Shown: positions 43,904 through 52,238 of the stretch, piece by piece
Numbering within the stretch: position 1 is the first letter of the stretch
How the letters are laid out: every line of letters begins with the position of its first letter
Assembly: GCA_963812885.1 (NCBI GenBank)
Contig: CAWEWZ010000011.1
Coordinates: forward strand, 1-64,000
DNA length: 64,000 nucleotides
Direction of reading: 5' to 3'
Source: Bog-756 sp963812885
Lineage (GTDB): Bacteria; Actinomycetota; Acidimicrobiia; Acidimicrobiales; RAAP-2
Notes under the pieces: generated by a model
Seen by the model: only the letters and a program-made list of their open reading frames with translations
The model's database searches: none
Told to the model about the DNA's origin: nothing
Translations under genes and position numbers: made by a program

Positions 43904-44650
43904 TCAGATGTACATGCCACCGTTCACGCCGATCACCTGGCCGGTGATGTAGCCGGCATCGTCGGAACAGAGGAACGCGCAGGTGGCCGCGATATCGTCG
44001 GGTGTCCCGGCCCGTCCCAGCGGGACCATCTTGCCCAGGTCGTCGATGCTGGGCACGTTCCCGACTTCCTCCGCGTGCCTGGCCATGGGTGTGTCGACGA
44101 TCGTGGGCGGGACGGTGTTCACCGTGATCCCCTGGCCGGCGAACTCGCGGGCGAACGCCTTGGTGAGCCCGATCACGCCGCCCTTCGAAGCCACGTAGTG
44201 GGCCATGTGAGGGGCTCCGGACTGGGCACTGGACGAGGAGATGGTGACGATGCGGCCCCAGCCGTCGGCGCTCATGTCCGCCACCGCCAGCTGCATGCAG
44301 GTGAAGGTGCCGGTCAGGTTGACGGCGAGAATGTGGTCCCACTTCTCCGGGGTGATGTCGGCTACCGCGTCGAAGGACTCGATGCCGGCACTGGTGACGA
44401 GGATGGTGACCGGTCCGAGCGCGGCGCGCACCGAGGCGAAGACCCGCTCCAGGGCGGCCCGGTCGGCCACGTCGGCTTCATGGCCCACGGCTCGGAACCC
44501 ACGATTGGAGAGCTCCGCGGCAGCCCGCTCCGTCCCGGGCCCGTCGCGGTCGAGCAGGGCCACAGCATTGCCGTCCGCGGCCAGGCGCTGGGCGACGCCC
44601 AGTCCGATACCCGAGGCAGCCCCGGTCACGACGGCCACGCGCCCGCTCAT
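43904..44650 (-). CDS. Short-chain dehydrogenase/reductase coupled to a P450
   Basis: The 248-residue SDR begins MSGRVAVVTGAASGIGLGVA at ATG 44650, overlapping the P450 stop by four bases (ATGA). Catalytic features are ILVTSAGIESFD, the serine in VTISSSSAQSG, HYVASKGGVIGLTKAFARE and VIGVNGGMYI. Coupling suggests it oxidises the alcohol made by the upstream P450 to a ketone, which would then be a Baeyer-Villiger substrate. It converges with the first P450 gene, 51 bases apart. Confidence 0.94.
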   Translation of the reverse strand: MSGRVAVVTGAASGIGLGVAQRLAADGNAVALLDRDGPGTERAAAELSNRGFRAVGHEADVADRAALERVFASVRAALGPVTILVTSAGIESFDAVADITPEKWDHILAVNLTGTFTCMQLAVADMSADGWGRIVTISSSSAQSGAPHMAHYVASKGGVIGLTKAFAREFAGQGITVNTVPPTIVDTPMARHAEEVGNVPSIDDLGKMVPLGRAGTPDDIAATCAFLCSDDAGYITGQVIGVNGGMYI

Positions 44651-45951
44651 GCCTGCGACTCCAGGGGCGTGAATTCGATGTGCAGGTCGTGGAGGCCACG
44701 GAGCACCCAGGTCGGTTCGTACTCGAAGCGGCGATCCCCGGGCGGCCCGTGATGCTCCTCTGAGAGCCTGATGTCCTGCATCCGATCGAGGATCCGGTCG
44801 ATGCTGATGCGGCCCTCGGCCCGGGCCAGGGGGCCGCCGGGGCAGGAGTGGGCTCCCCGTCCGAAGGCCAGGTGCTCCTTGGAGTTCGGTCGGTCGACCC
44901 GGAACTCGGCCGGGCACTCGAACCGCCGCGGGTCGCGGTTGGCCGCCCCGTTCAACAACATGACCGGGGTACCGGGGCCGATGTCCACTCCCCCGACGTT
45001 GGCCGCCCTCCGGGCCAGGCGGAAGTCGGCCTTCACCGGGCTTTCGATCCGCAGTGCCTCCTCGATGAAGTCAGGGACGCGGTCGCGGTGCGCCCGGAGC
45101 TCGTCCTGGAGCTCCGGATACTCGGCGAGGTACTTGAGCCCGGTGGCGAGAAGTCGGGCGGTGGTCTCCTGGCCGGCGGCAAACAGGAACGTCGCCGTCC
45201 GCACGACCGCGTCCACTTCGGGAGTCGACCCGTCAGGGTACTTGGCCAGGGCGAGGTCGGTCAGCACATCGTGCCGCGGTTCTCGTCGCCGGTCCTCGAT
45301 GTAGCTGGCGAACCAGTCGTCGAGCGAGTCGAGCATGTTGAGGGACCGTTGGTCCTCGCTGTCGACACCGTCCTGGCCGGAAGAGGAGATCCCGCCGGGT
45401 GTGGCGGCCAGGCCGAAGAAGTGGCGAAAGGTACTGTGATCGGCCTCGGGAACACCGAGGACGTCGGCGACCACCAGCATGGCGAACGGCTGGGCATAGG
45501 CGCCGATGAACTCGCAGTGGCCCGCGGCGATGAACTCGTCGAGCTGTTGGTCGACGACGCGTCGCATGAACGCCTCGTTCTCCTTCAGACGCTTGGGGGT
45601 CAGCAGTCGCATCAGCAGCGCCCGCTCCCGGGTGTGCATGGGTGGGTCCATGGTCACCATGTGCTCGTTCATGGGGAGCTGATCGCGGTGGCGGTCGATA
45701 ATGGCCCCCACATCGTCCCCTTCGAGCGGCACCGGGAAGGTGGCGAACGGACCGACCACCGAGTTGCAGGACGAGAACGTGTCGATGTTCCGGTAGACCT
45801 CGATCGCCTCCTCGTAGCCCGACACGGCCACCACCCCGTAGTGCGGCATCGCCACCACCGGGCATTTCGCACGCAGGTGTTCGAAGTAGGGGTAGGGGTC
45901 CTCGATGAGTGACTCGTCGGTGAAGAAGTCAACCGATTCGTAGTTGCCCAT
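44647..45951 (-). CDS. Cytochrome P450 monooxygenase (paralogue of the 42.6-kb P450)
   Basis: The 434-residue P450 starts MGNYESVDFFTDESL at ATG 45951; in-frame upstream codons reach back to 45996, over the palindrome, and are not preferred. It shows LFAAGQETTARLL (I helix), EEALRIES (ExxR) and FGRGAHSCPG with heme ligand Cys370. Strong similarity to the other P450 implies duplication and related substrates. It is translationally coupled to an SDR and divergent from the second TetR gene, with a 20-base palindrome between them. Confidence 0.95.
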   Translation of the reverse strand: MGNYESVDFFTDESLIEDPYPYFEHLRAKCPVVAMPHYGVVAVSGYEEAIEVYRNIDTFSSCNSVVGPFATFPVPLEGDDVGAIIDRHRDQLPMNEHMVTMDPPMHTRERALLMRLLTPKRLKENEAFMRRVVDQQLDEFIAAGHCEFIGAYAQPFAMLVVADVLGVPEADHSTFRHFFGLAATPGGISSSGQDGVDSEDQRSLNMLDSLDDWFASYIEDRRREPRHDVLTDLALAKYPDGSTPEVDAVVRTATFLFAAGQETTARLLATGLKYLAEYPELQDELRAHRDRVPDFIEEALRIESPVKADFRLARRAANVGGVDIGPGTPVMLLNGAANRDPRRFECPAEFRVDRPNSKEHLAFGRGAHSCPGGPLARAEGRISIDRILDRMQDIRLSEEHHGPPGDRRFEYEPTWVLRGLHDLHIEFTPLESQA

Positions 45952-45975
45952 GCCGCTCCGATCGTACGACGCCAA

Positions 45976-45995
45976 TGCTGAGCGACTGCTTAGCA
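45976..45995 (+). promoter_or_regulatory. 20-bp palindrome between P450 and TetR genes
   Basis: TGCTGAGCGACTGCTTAGCA pairs TGCTGAGC with GCTTAGCA (one mismatch). It lies 25 bases upstream of the P450 start and about 110 bases upstream of the divergent TetR start. Different from the ACCGGT sites, it is the natural candidate operator for the second TetR. Confidence 0.6.
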
Positions 45996-46103
45996 CCAGC
46001 GCCGGGCCAGGTCAACCCGTCCGGTGTGGCCGGCCCCGATCGCACTCTGGGATGCTGAGCGCCTCCGGCATCTCTCTGTCGGACGACCAGCAGGTGGACG
46101 ACC

Positions 46104-46718
46104 ATGGCTTCAAACCGCAGGATCGGGGCTGAGAACTCGAAGAGCCGCGCCGCACTGCTCGACGCCACCGAGCAGATCATGTTGGAACAGGGCTATGCCG
46201 CCGTGAGCTCGCGACGGATCGCCCAGAGGGCCGGCCTCAAGCCGCAACTCGTCCACTACTACTTCCGGACCATGGACGATCTGTTCCTGGCCGCATTCCG
46301 CCGCCGCGCCGAGGAAGGCCTCGAGCGGCAGGCAGAAGCGCTCACCTCGGGTCAACCGCTGCGGGCGCTCTGGGCATTCGGCAACGACCCGACCGGTACG
46401 GCGTTGACAATGGAGTTCGCCGCCCTGGCCAACCACCACAAGTCGATTCGATCGGAGATCGCCCAGTACGCCGAGACCTTCCGCAGCCGCCAGACCGAGG
46501 TGCTCACCGCGGCGATGGAGGAGCACGGAATCGATACCGCGATGTTCCCGCCGGTGGCGGTCATGGTCCTGATCACCAGTGTTTCGCAGATCCTGGTGAT
46601 GGAAGAGGCCCTGGGGATGTCCGCCGGCCATGCCGAGACGCGTGAGCTGGTGGCCCGCTACCTGAACCAGTACGAGGGAACAGCGAAGTCGAGGGACGGT
46701 TCTTCGGCGCCCGACTGA
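46104..46718 (+). CDS. TetR-family regulator
   Basis: The 204-residue repressor starts at ATG 46104 after AGGTGG. The DNA-binding domain is SRAALLDATEQIMLEQGYAAVSSRRIAQRAGLKPQLVHYYFRTMDDLFLAAFRRR, a canonical TetR helix-turn-helix. The C-terminal ligand domain (about 65-190) is unclassified. Divergence from the P450/SDR operon, with a palindrome between, suggests it represses that operon and perhaps itself. Confidence 0.93.
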   Translation: MASNRRIGAENSKSRAALLDATEQIMLEQGYAAVSSRRIAQRAGLKPQLVHYYFRTMDDLFLAAFRRRAEEGLERQAEALTSGQPLRALWAFGNDPTGTALTMEFAALANHHKSIRSEIAQYAETFRSRQTEVLTAAMEEHGIDTAMFPPVAVMVLITSVSQILVMEEALGMSAGHAETRELVARYLNQYEGTAKSRDGSSAPD

Positions 46719-46739
46719 GGGTGCGGAGGAGTGACCCTC

Positions 46740-47054
46740 CTACGCTTCGCCCATCTTCGCCCAGCCCTCACCGGGAGCTTCGACATGCACGATTTCGGGT
46801 ACCGCGGCAAGCCACTTCCGGAGCTGACCGGTCGCCGTCCGGAAATGGTCCGACTGGACGTGGGCCTCTCCGGCGGCAGCGTCCCGAAACGCCTCGACCA
46901 GGACGTAGGTGTTGGGATCCTCGACGCTCCGGTACCACTCGAAGACGATGTTGCCCGGCTCGGCTCGGCTGGCCGTGGTGAACTCCTCGACAAGATCGAC
47001 CCAGTCGTCGGCAAATTCGGGGCGCACCGGATTCTTGACGACGATGAAGATCAC
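46740..47054 (-). CDS. Antibiotic biosynthesis monooxygenase (ABM) domain protein
   Basis: This 104-residue ferredoxin-like ABM protein starts at GTG 47054 with GAAAGGAC upstream. The opening is IFIVVKNPVRPEFADDWVDLVEEFTTASRAEPGNIVFEWYRS, followed by VLVEAFRDAAAGEAHVQSDHF with the typical conserved His. ABM proteins include cofactor-free monooxygenases and heme-degrading enzymes. It lies 25 bases downstream of the Rieske oxygenase gene, in the same operon. Confidence 0.9.
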   Translation of the reverse strand: MIFIVVKNPVRPEFADDWVDLVEEFTTASRAEPGNIVFEWYRSVEDPNTYVLVEAFRDAAAGEAHVQSDHFRTATGQLRKWLAAVPEIVHVEAPGEGWAKMGEA

Positions 47055-47079
47055 TCGGTAGTCCTTTCGGGTCGCGGGG

Positions 47080-48438
47080 TCACAAGCCGAGGTCGAGGAC
47101 CGGCTTGTCCAGCGGGTTCACGTTGACCGACGACAACGCCGGGAGCAGCTCCTCGTAGGGAAGTCCGGCCAGGAAGCCGTCGATGGTCCGCTGGTAGTTC
47201 GAAATGTGCCCCTCGAGCCGTTCGGACAGGCGCATGTACTCGAAGCCCCGGGCGTGCAGGCCCCGTTGCTGCTTGGGCAGGTTCGAGAAGTCCTGGGCGA
47301 GGATGGGTGGCCACCGTGGGTCGTTGCACTCCCACACGTCGGGCGGCGTCGGCCGGTCCCGCTCCATTCCCTCCGGATAACGGGTGAGGGACCAGATCTC
47401 CATCAGGGTCTCCTCGGGCCCCAACGGGCGGAACCGGTAGGAGGAGGCACTGCTGTACATGGGCAGCACCAGGTAGTGGGGGAAGCAGTAGCCCATCGGC
47501 TCGTTGATCTTGTGCTCGTCGAGCTGGTTGAGGTCGGGGACGTCACAGCCCGCCTCCCGGTGCCAGCTCACCACCGAGTCGTTGAGCGCCCGGTTCCAGG
47601 CCGAGACGGCCGCCATCGGGTCGTCGGGAAGATCCATGTCCCGGAGGCCCTCGGCGATCCGGACGTCATTGGCATGGACCATCCCGGCCATGCCCTCGCT
47701 CATCGTGCGCAGGTAGTGGATGTCGGCGTCGATGTAGGCACGGGGATCGATCGTCTCGCCCTCGCGCACCCCGTATCTTCCGGGGATGACCAGCTGAGGA
47801 TGCGTCTCGACCACGTGGTACATCTCCACGAACGCCTCCTGGGCCAGCTTCCAGTTCACCGGGAGGCGGCAGGCGTACCACCATTCGGTGCGCAGCGTTT
47901 CCACCTTCCAGGCATCGAGGATGGTGGCGAACGGCTCGATGCACTGCTTCAACGGTGGCGCCTCGTCGTCGAGGTTGATCCACGCACATCCACCCCACGT
48001 CTCGCACTGCACCGGCGTGAGATCGAGGTCGTGCAGGTTGTGCTCGGAGAAGGTCTTCGCCCTGGTGACGAAGGTGTTGGTGCCATCGGCTCCGTAGCAC
48101 CAACCGTGGAACGGGCAGATGAAGCCGGCCTCACAGGTCCCCCGGCCCTCGACGAGCCGGACGCCCCGGTGCCGACAGGCGTTCTGAAACGCCAGCACCT
48201 CCATGTCGCCGGTGCGAACCACGATGACCGACTGGTCGAGGAATTCGTACTCGACGAAATCGTACGGCTGGGGGATCTCCTCGAGCCGGCAGGCCATCTG
48301 CCAGACCCGGGGCCACAGCAGCTCGGCCTCCATGTGGTAGAAGTCCGGGTCGTAGTACCGCTCCTTGCGGACCCGGTCCGCCACCTCCATGGCATAGGGG
48401 ACCTTCAGCGCTGACCGGTTCTGATCCGTGATGGCCAC
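47080..48438 (-). CDS. Rieske non-heme iron oxygenase, alpha subunit
   Basis: The 452-residue enzyme starts at GTG 48438, with GGGGG about 8 bases upstream. The Rieske cluster ligands are Cys88, His90, Cys108 and His111 (CRHRG and CPFHGW). The catalytic domain carries NWKLAQEAFVEMYHVVETHPQ, where the His pair binds mononuclear iron. It should hydroxylate a ring or methyl group with a separate reductase and ferredoxin. Operator F lies upstream, shared with the divergent Baeyer-Villiger monooxygenase. An ABM gene follows in the operon. Confidence 0.95.
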   Translation of the reverse strand: MAITDQNRSALKVPYAMEVADRVRKERYYDPDFYHMEAELLWPRVWQMACRLEEIPQPYDFVEYEFLDQSVIVVRTGDMEVLAFQNACRHRGVRLVEGRGTCEAGFICPFHGWCYGADGTNTFVTRAKTFSEHNLHDLDLTPVQCETWGGCAWINLDDEAPPLKQCIEPFATILDAWKVETLRTEWWYACRLPVNWKLAQEAFVEMYHVVETHPQLVIPGRYGVREGETIDPRAYIDADIHYLRTMSEGMAGMVHANDVRIAEGLRDMDLPDDPMAAVSAWNRALNDSVVSWHREAGCDVPDLNQLDEHKINEPMGYCFPHYLVLPMYSSASSYRFRPLGPEETLMEIWSLTRYPEGMERDRPTPPDVWECNDPRWPPILAQDFSNLPKQQRGLHARGFEYMRLSERLEGHISNYQRTIDGFLAGLPYEELLPALSSVNVNPLDKPVLDLGL

Positions 48439-48482
48439 GCCGCGCGCCCCCTTCTTCCTCGGAGTATGGTGACGCGATAATA

Positions 48483-48498
48483 TACCAACCGGTCAGCA
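48483..48498 (+). promoter_or_regulatory. TetR-type operator, site F
   Basis: TACCAACCGGTCAGCA lies between the divergent Rieske (start 48438) and Baeyer-Villiger (start 48664) genes. The flanking sequence is unusually A/T-rich (GATAATATA), giving -10-like elements in both directions. Confidence 0.65.
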
Positions 48499-48663
48499 CA
48501 ATAAACCGGCCCCGAACTCGTCGCGGCCGAGGGCGACTCGGGTCGGGGCCACGCTCGTTCCTCCCCTCCTGACCCCGCAATCAATCGCCGGTCCGGAGCC
48601 GCCGGCGAGGTGTGCCCTCTCGGTGGCCCGGGCTCAAGCTGCGGGGACGAGCGAAGGAGACGC

Positions 48664-50322
48664 ATGGAAACCCCCGAATCCGAGGCCGACGACAGCTCGC
48701 GCCGACCCGCCACCGAGGTCGACGTGTTGGTCGTCGGTGCCGGGATCACCGGCATCTACCAGGCCTACCGCGCCCTCGACGCCGGATTCTCCGTCACCGT
48801 ACTCGAAGCAGGCCACGGCGTGGGGGGTACGTGGTACTGGAACCGCTATCCGGGAGCACGCTTCGATTCAGAGAGCTACACCTACGCCTACCTCTTCTCG
48901 CGGGAGCTCTTCGAGGAATGGGAGTGGCAGGAGCACTTCGCCCAGCAACCCGAGATCGAGCAGTATCTCAACCATGTGGTCGACCGGTTCGACCTTCGGC
49001 GCCACATCCGGTTCGACTCCCGGGTCACCTCGGCCGAGTACGACGACCGTTCGGGGACGTGGTCCGTGGTGGTCGGCGACGGTACCGAGTTCCGGGCCCG
49101 GTTCTTCGTCGCCGCCACCGGGGTTCTCTCGGTTCCGTTCTTCCCGGACGTGCCCGGACGGGAGGATTTCCAGGGTGAGTCGTACCACACCGGGCTGTGG
49201 CCGTCGGAGCCGGTCGACTTCGTCGGGAAGCGGGTGGCGGTCATCGGCACCGGTTCGAGCGGGGTCCAGGTGATCCCCTCCATCGTCGACACGGTGGCCT
49301 CGCTCACGGTGTACCAGCGCACCGCCAACTGGTGCACCCCGCTGAACAACGCGCCGATCACACCTGACGAGCAGCTCCGGCTGAGGGCCGACTTCGAGAT
49401 GATCCGGGAGACACTCAACCGGTCGGTGAGCGGTTTTCTCCACACCACCCACGATCGGGCCACCACTGATGACTCGCCGGAAGAGCGACGTGCCTTCTAC
49501 GAGAAGATGTGGAACAGCCCGGGCTTTTCGAAACTCACCAGCAACTACACCGACCTGCTGTTCGACCAGGGTGCCAACCAGGAGTGGTGCGAGTTCCTGG
49601 CCGACAAGATCCGGGGCATCGTCGACGACCCTGAGACGGCGGAGAAGCTGATACCGAAGGACCATCTGTACGCGGTGAAGCGACCTCCTTTCGTGACCGG
49701 CTACTTCGAGGCCTACAACGATCCCAAGGTCTCGCTGGTCGACCTCGGACAGACCCCGATCCTGCGGATGACCGCAGGCGGGATCGAGACGGCCGAAGGT
49801 GTGCGGGAGTTCGACATCGTGGTGTGGGCGACCGGGTTCGATTTCGGAACCGGAGCTCTCAACCGGATGGGAATCCGCGGCCGACATGGACTCCCGCTCG
49901 AGGACTACTGGGCCGATGGCCCGCGGACCTTCCTCGGCGTCCAGAGCACGGGCTACCCGAATCTGTTCTTCCCCGGTGGGCCGCACGCTGCCGCCGGCAA
50001 CAATCCGCGATACAACGGCGACCAGGTGGACTTCGTGACCGACACCCTCATCTACCTGCGCGACCACGGCTACGACATCATCGAAGTGACTCCCGAAGCC
50101 GAAGCGGAGTGGACCGAGATGATCGACTCCGGAGCCAAGTCGTCGCCGTTCGGGGAGTCGAGCTACTTCTTCGGGGCCAACATCCCCGGCAAACCCCGCC
50201 GCTACCTCCTCAACTCGGGCGGCCGTCCCAAGCTCTTCTCAGTGATCGCCGAGGTGCGGGAGAACGGCTACCAGGCGTTCAGGCTGGCCCGTTCGCCCGC
50301 AGGCGCGGCCACCGACCCATGA
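48664..50322 (+). CDS. Flavin-dependent Baeyer-Villiger monooxygenase
   Basis: The 552-residue enzyme inserts oxygen next to a ketone, making an ester or lactone with NADPH and FAD. ATG 48664 follows AAGGAGA. It has the FAD motif VVGAGITG (25-30), GGTWYWNRYPGARFD, the type I BVMO fingerprint FQGESYHTGLWP (169-180), and the NADPH motif VIGTGSSGVQ (195-200). It resembles cyclohexanone/cyclopentadecanone-type monooxygenases. With P450, SDR and hydrolases nearby it likely performs the ring-opening oxidation of an alicyclic ketone. Operator F is upstream. Confidence 0.95.
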   Translation: METPESEADDSSRRPATEVDVLVVGAGITGIYQAYRALDAGFSVTVLEAGHGVGGTWYWNRYPGARFDSESYTYAYLFSRELFEEWEWQEHFAQQPEIEQYLNHVVDRFDLRRHIRFDSRVTSAEYDDRSGTWSVVVGDGTEFRARFFVAATGVLSVPFFPDVPGREDFQGESYHTGLWPSEPVDFVGKRVAVIGTGSSGVQVIPSIVDTVASLTVYQRTANWCTPLNNAPITPDEQLRLRADFEMIRETLNRSVSGFLHTTHDRATTDDSPEERRAFYEKMWNSPGFSKLTSNYTDLLFDQGANQEWCEFLADKIRGIVDDPETAEKLIPKDHLYAVKRPPFVTGYFEAYNDPKVSLVDLGQTPILRMTAGGIETAEGVREFDIVVWATGFDFGTGALNRMGIRGRHGLPLEDYWADGPRTFLGVQSTGYPNLFFPGGPHAAAGNNPRYNGDQVDFVTDTLIYLRDHGYDIIEVTPEAEAEWTEMIDSGAKSSPFGESSYFFGANIPGKPRRYLLNSGGRPKLFSVIAEVRENGYQAFRLARSPAGAATDP

Positions 50323-50346
50323 GACATCTTCCGACGTCGGCCTTGG

Positions 50347-51402
50347 TCAGACGGTAGCGACCGGCGTCAGCGGGGAGCCCACCGCCCCGGGCAGCCGCAG
50401 CGGCGGGGCGGTGAGCAGGAACCGGCTCCGATCGTGCTCACGCAGCCAGGCGGCCAGCTCGTGCAGATACCACATCTCCCCGAGGGGTACACCGAGCCGG
50501 AAGAGGCAGAGGTGGTGGATCGGGAGCAGCGAATGCCGGCTCTGGTCCCGATCCCTCCCGACCAGCCCCTCGACGGCGTAGTTGTCCGCCACCAGCGCGG
50601 CGATCTGCGACTCGGCGATCCACTCCAGCAGCGCCGGGTCCCGTGCGTCGAGATACGAGCACAGCGTGTGGATCTTCACCGGATCGGGATCGCGGTTCCA
50701 GTTGAGGATCTCGGTAGCGAAGCCGGTATGGAGCAGGAGCATATCGCCCGGTTCGATCACGACGTCGTCCGCCGCCATGATCTCCTCGAGCGTCTTCCGA
50801 TCCACGCCCCGCCAGTCGTGGCCCAAATGGTGGGCCAGGTCGACCAGGACGCCACGCCCCTGCACGCCCTGATAGGCCATGTGCTCCATGCCCAGATGGT
50901 GGGCGAAGCACAGATGCCTCCCGCCGTCCCCGGCGGCATCGGGCTTCGGTCCGACCAGATCGACCCCGGCCCGGTAGCCGTTGTAGTACACCGGCTCCTC
51001 GACCCCGTCGCCGTCGACATCGAACTCGGCACCGACGTGGGCCAGCGAGTCCCACTGGGTCGAGTACTGCAGCGAGAGGGTCACCTGATCGTCGGCCCAC
51101 ACATCGACGAAGCGAGGGCCGCCTTCGTCCATCTGACTCATGTGGATGTTGTAGAAGCTGTCGGGCACGTGCTTCATGTCCTCGGTCGGCGTCAGCACCG
51201 GCGGGTAGCGCCGCTGGTTCAGGGCCGTCCCGCCGGGGTAGTCGAGGGGAAGACTCAGACAGAAGCTGACTCCGGCTTCGACCTCCCGCACCCCTTCGAG
51301 CACCTTGGCCGGGGTGAGCAGGTTGATGCGGCCGAGTTCGTCATCCTCGCCCCAATCGCCCCAGGTCGAGCCGTCCGGGCGTTGGGTCCACCGATTCGTC
51401 AC
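50347..51402 (-). CDS. Cyclase-family (PF04199) metal-dependent hydrolase
   Basis: The 351-residue protein starts at GTG 51402 with GGAGAGG upstream. It opens WGDWGEDDELGRINLLTPAKV, typical of large cyclase-family proteins, and contains SLQYSTQWDSLAHVG with the metal-binding Asp/His motif (TQWDSLAHVG), later GRGVLVDLAHHLG and MLLLHTGFATEI. Relatives include kynurenine formamidase and ring-cleaving hydrolases; it may hydrolyse a cyclic ketone or lactone. It converges on the BVMO gene and has operator G upstream, so it is in the same regulon. Confidence 0.92.
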   Translation of the reverse strand: MTNRWTQRPDGSTWGDWGEDDELGRINLLTPAKVLEGVREVEAGVSFCLSLPLDYPGGTALNQRRYPPVLTPTEDMKHVPDSFYNIHMSQMDEGGPRFVDVWADDQVTLSLQYSTQWDSLAHVGAEFDVDGDGVEEPVYYNGYRAGVDLVGPKPDAAGDGGRHLCFAHHLGMEHMAYQGVQGRGVLVDLAHHLGHDWRGVDRKTLEEIMAADDVVIEPGDMLLLHTGFATEILNWNRDPDPVKIHTLCSYLDARDPALLEWIAESQIAALVADNYAVEGLVGRDRDQSRHSLLPIHHLCLFRLGVPLGEMWYLHELAAWLREHDRSRFLLTAPPLRLPGAVGSPLTPVATV

Positions 51403-51452
51403 GTTGCCTCTCCTTCCGGTCGTACCGTCGCCCACGGTGAGCGCGATTCATG

Positions 51453-51468
51453 TACCGACCGGTTGGTT
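51453..51468 (-). promoter_or_regulatory. TetR-type operator, site G
   Basis: Read on the plus strand, TACCGACCGGTTGGTT is a near-perfect copy of the palindrome. A TAAAAT hexamer flanks it on the minus strand at 51476-51471. It lies 51 bases before the cyclase-family gene. Confidence 0.65.
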
Positions 51469-51509
51469 TATTTTAGCGGAATCGGACCCGGCGCCCGGAG
51501 TTGGGGGAC

Positions 51510-52127
51510 CTACTCATCGCCGCCCATGGTTCCGTAGGTGGGGACGCCCGCGGTCTCATAGACCAGGTGAAGGCCGCCGCTCGGATAGGTGACCGATTGG
51601 GTGAGGTGCAGCGCGGTGGGGACGGTCCCGTCGGCGAACACCCGCTTGCCGCGGCCCAGCAGCAACGGGTACACCCACAGGTTGATCCGGTCGACCAGGC
51701 CGAGGCGCAGCAGGGACTGCACGAGGTCGAGACTCCCGATGACGTGGATTTCATCGAGGCGTCCCTTGAGGGCGGTGACGTGCTCGCCGAGGTCGCCGGT
51801 GATGAGCGTCGAAGGCTGCCAGGCGAGCGGGCCGGAGAGGGTGCGGCTGGCCACGTACTTGGGGACGCCGTTGAGCAGACCGGTGAATGGGACCTCCGGC
51901 GAGGCGTGCGGCCAGTAGTCGGCGAAGATCTCGTAGGTCCTCCGGCCGAGCACGAGGGCGTCCATGCTGCTCGCCTGCTCGAAGATGACCTCGCCCGACT
52001 CCTCGTCCGCCACCGGCGCCTGCCACCCGCCGTGGGCGAAGCCCCCCTCGCGGTCCTCGTCGGGCCCTCCGGGCGCTTGTGCCACTCCGTCGAGGGTCAC
52101 GAACTCGGTCACGATGAGTTTGCCCAC
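51510..52127 (-). CDS. Dihydrofolate reductase-like/RibD C-terminal family protein
   Basis: The 205-residue protein starts at GTG 52127 (VGKLIVTEFVTLDGVAQAPGG) with AAGGAG six bases upstream. It carries the RibD/DHFR-like fold: MDALVLGRRTYEIFADYW, KYVASRTLSGPL, EIHVIGSLDLVQSLLRLGLVDRINLWVYPLLLGRGKRVF. Such stand-alone proteins (YwjB/YyaP type) bind NADPH and reduce unknown small molecules. It sits between the thioesterase and cyclase genes on the same strand. Confidence 0.92.
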   Translation of the reverse strand: MGKLIVTEFVTLDGVAQAPGGPDEDREGGFAHGGWQAPVADEESGEVIFEQASSMDALVLGRRTYEIFADYWPHASPEVPFTGLLNGVPKYVASRTLSGPLAWQPSTLITGDLGEHVTALKGRLDEIHVIGSLDLVQSLLRLGLVDRINLWVYPLLLGRGKRVFADGTVPTALHLTQSVTYPSGGLHLVYETAGVPTYGTMGGDE

Positions 52128-52238
52128 GGTGTGCTCCTTCACTGGTAACGATGCGTTCCTGAACGAGACGTCGCCGTCGTGTCGAACTCATCGTGCCACC
52201 GTGAACGTGACCGGATCGCCGTTCGGCCGGTGCGCCGG

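Noticed and set aside
47206..48414. 402-codon open frame antisense to the Rieske oxygenase
   Set aside because: Codon-shadow of a long GC-rich gene; no ribosome site or recognisable fold.
48868..50067. 399-codon open frame antisense to the Baeyer-Villiger monooxygenase
   Set aside because: Same kind of shadow; the BVMO fingerprint on the plus strand decides the coding strand.
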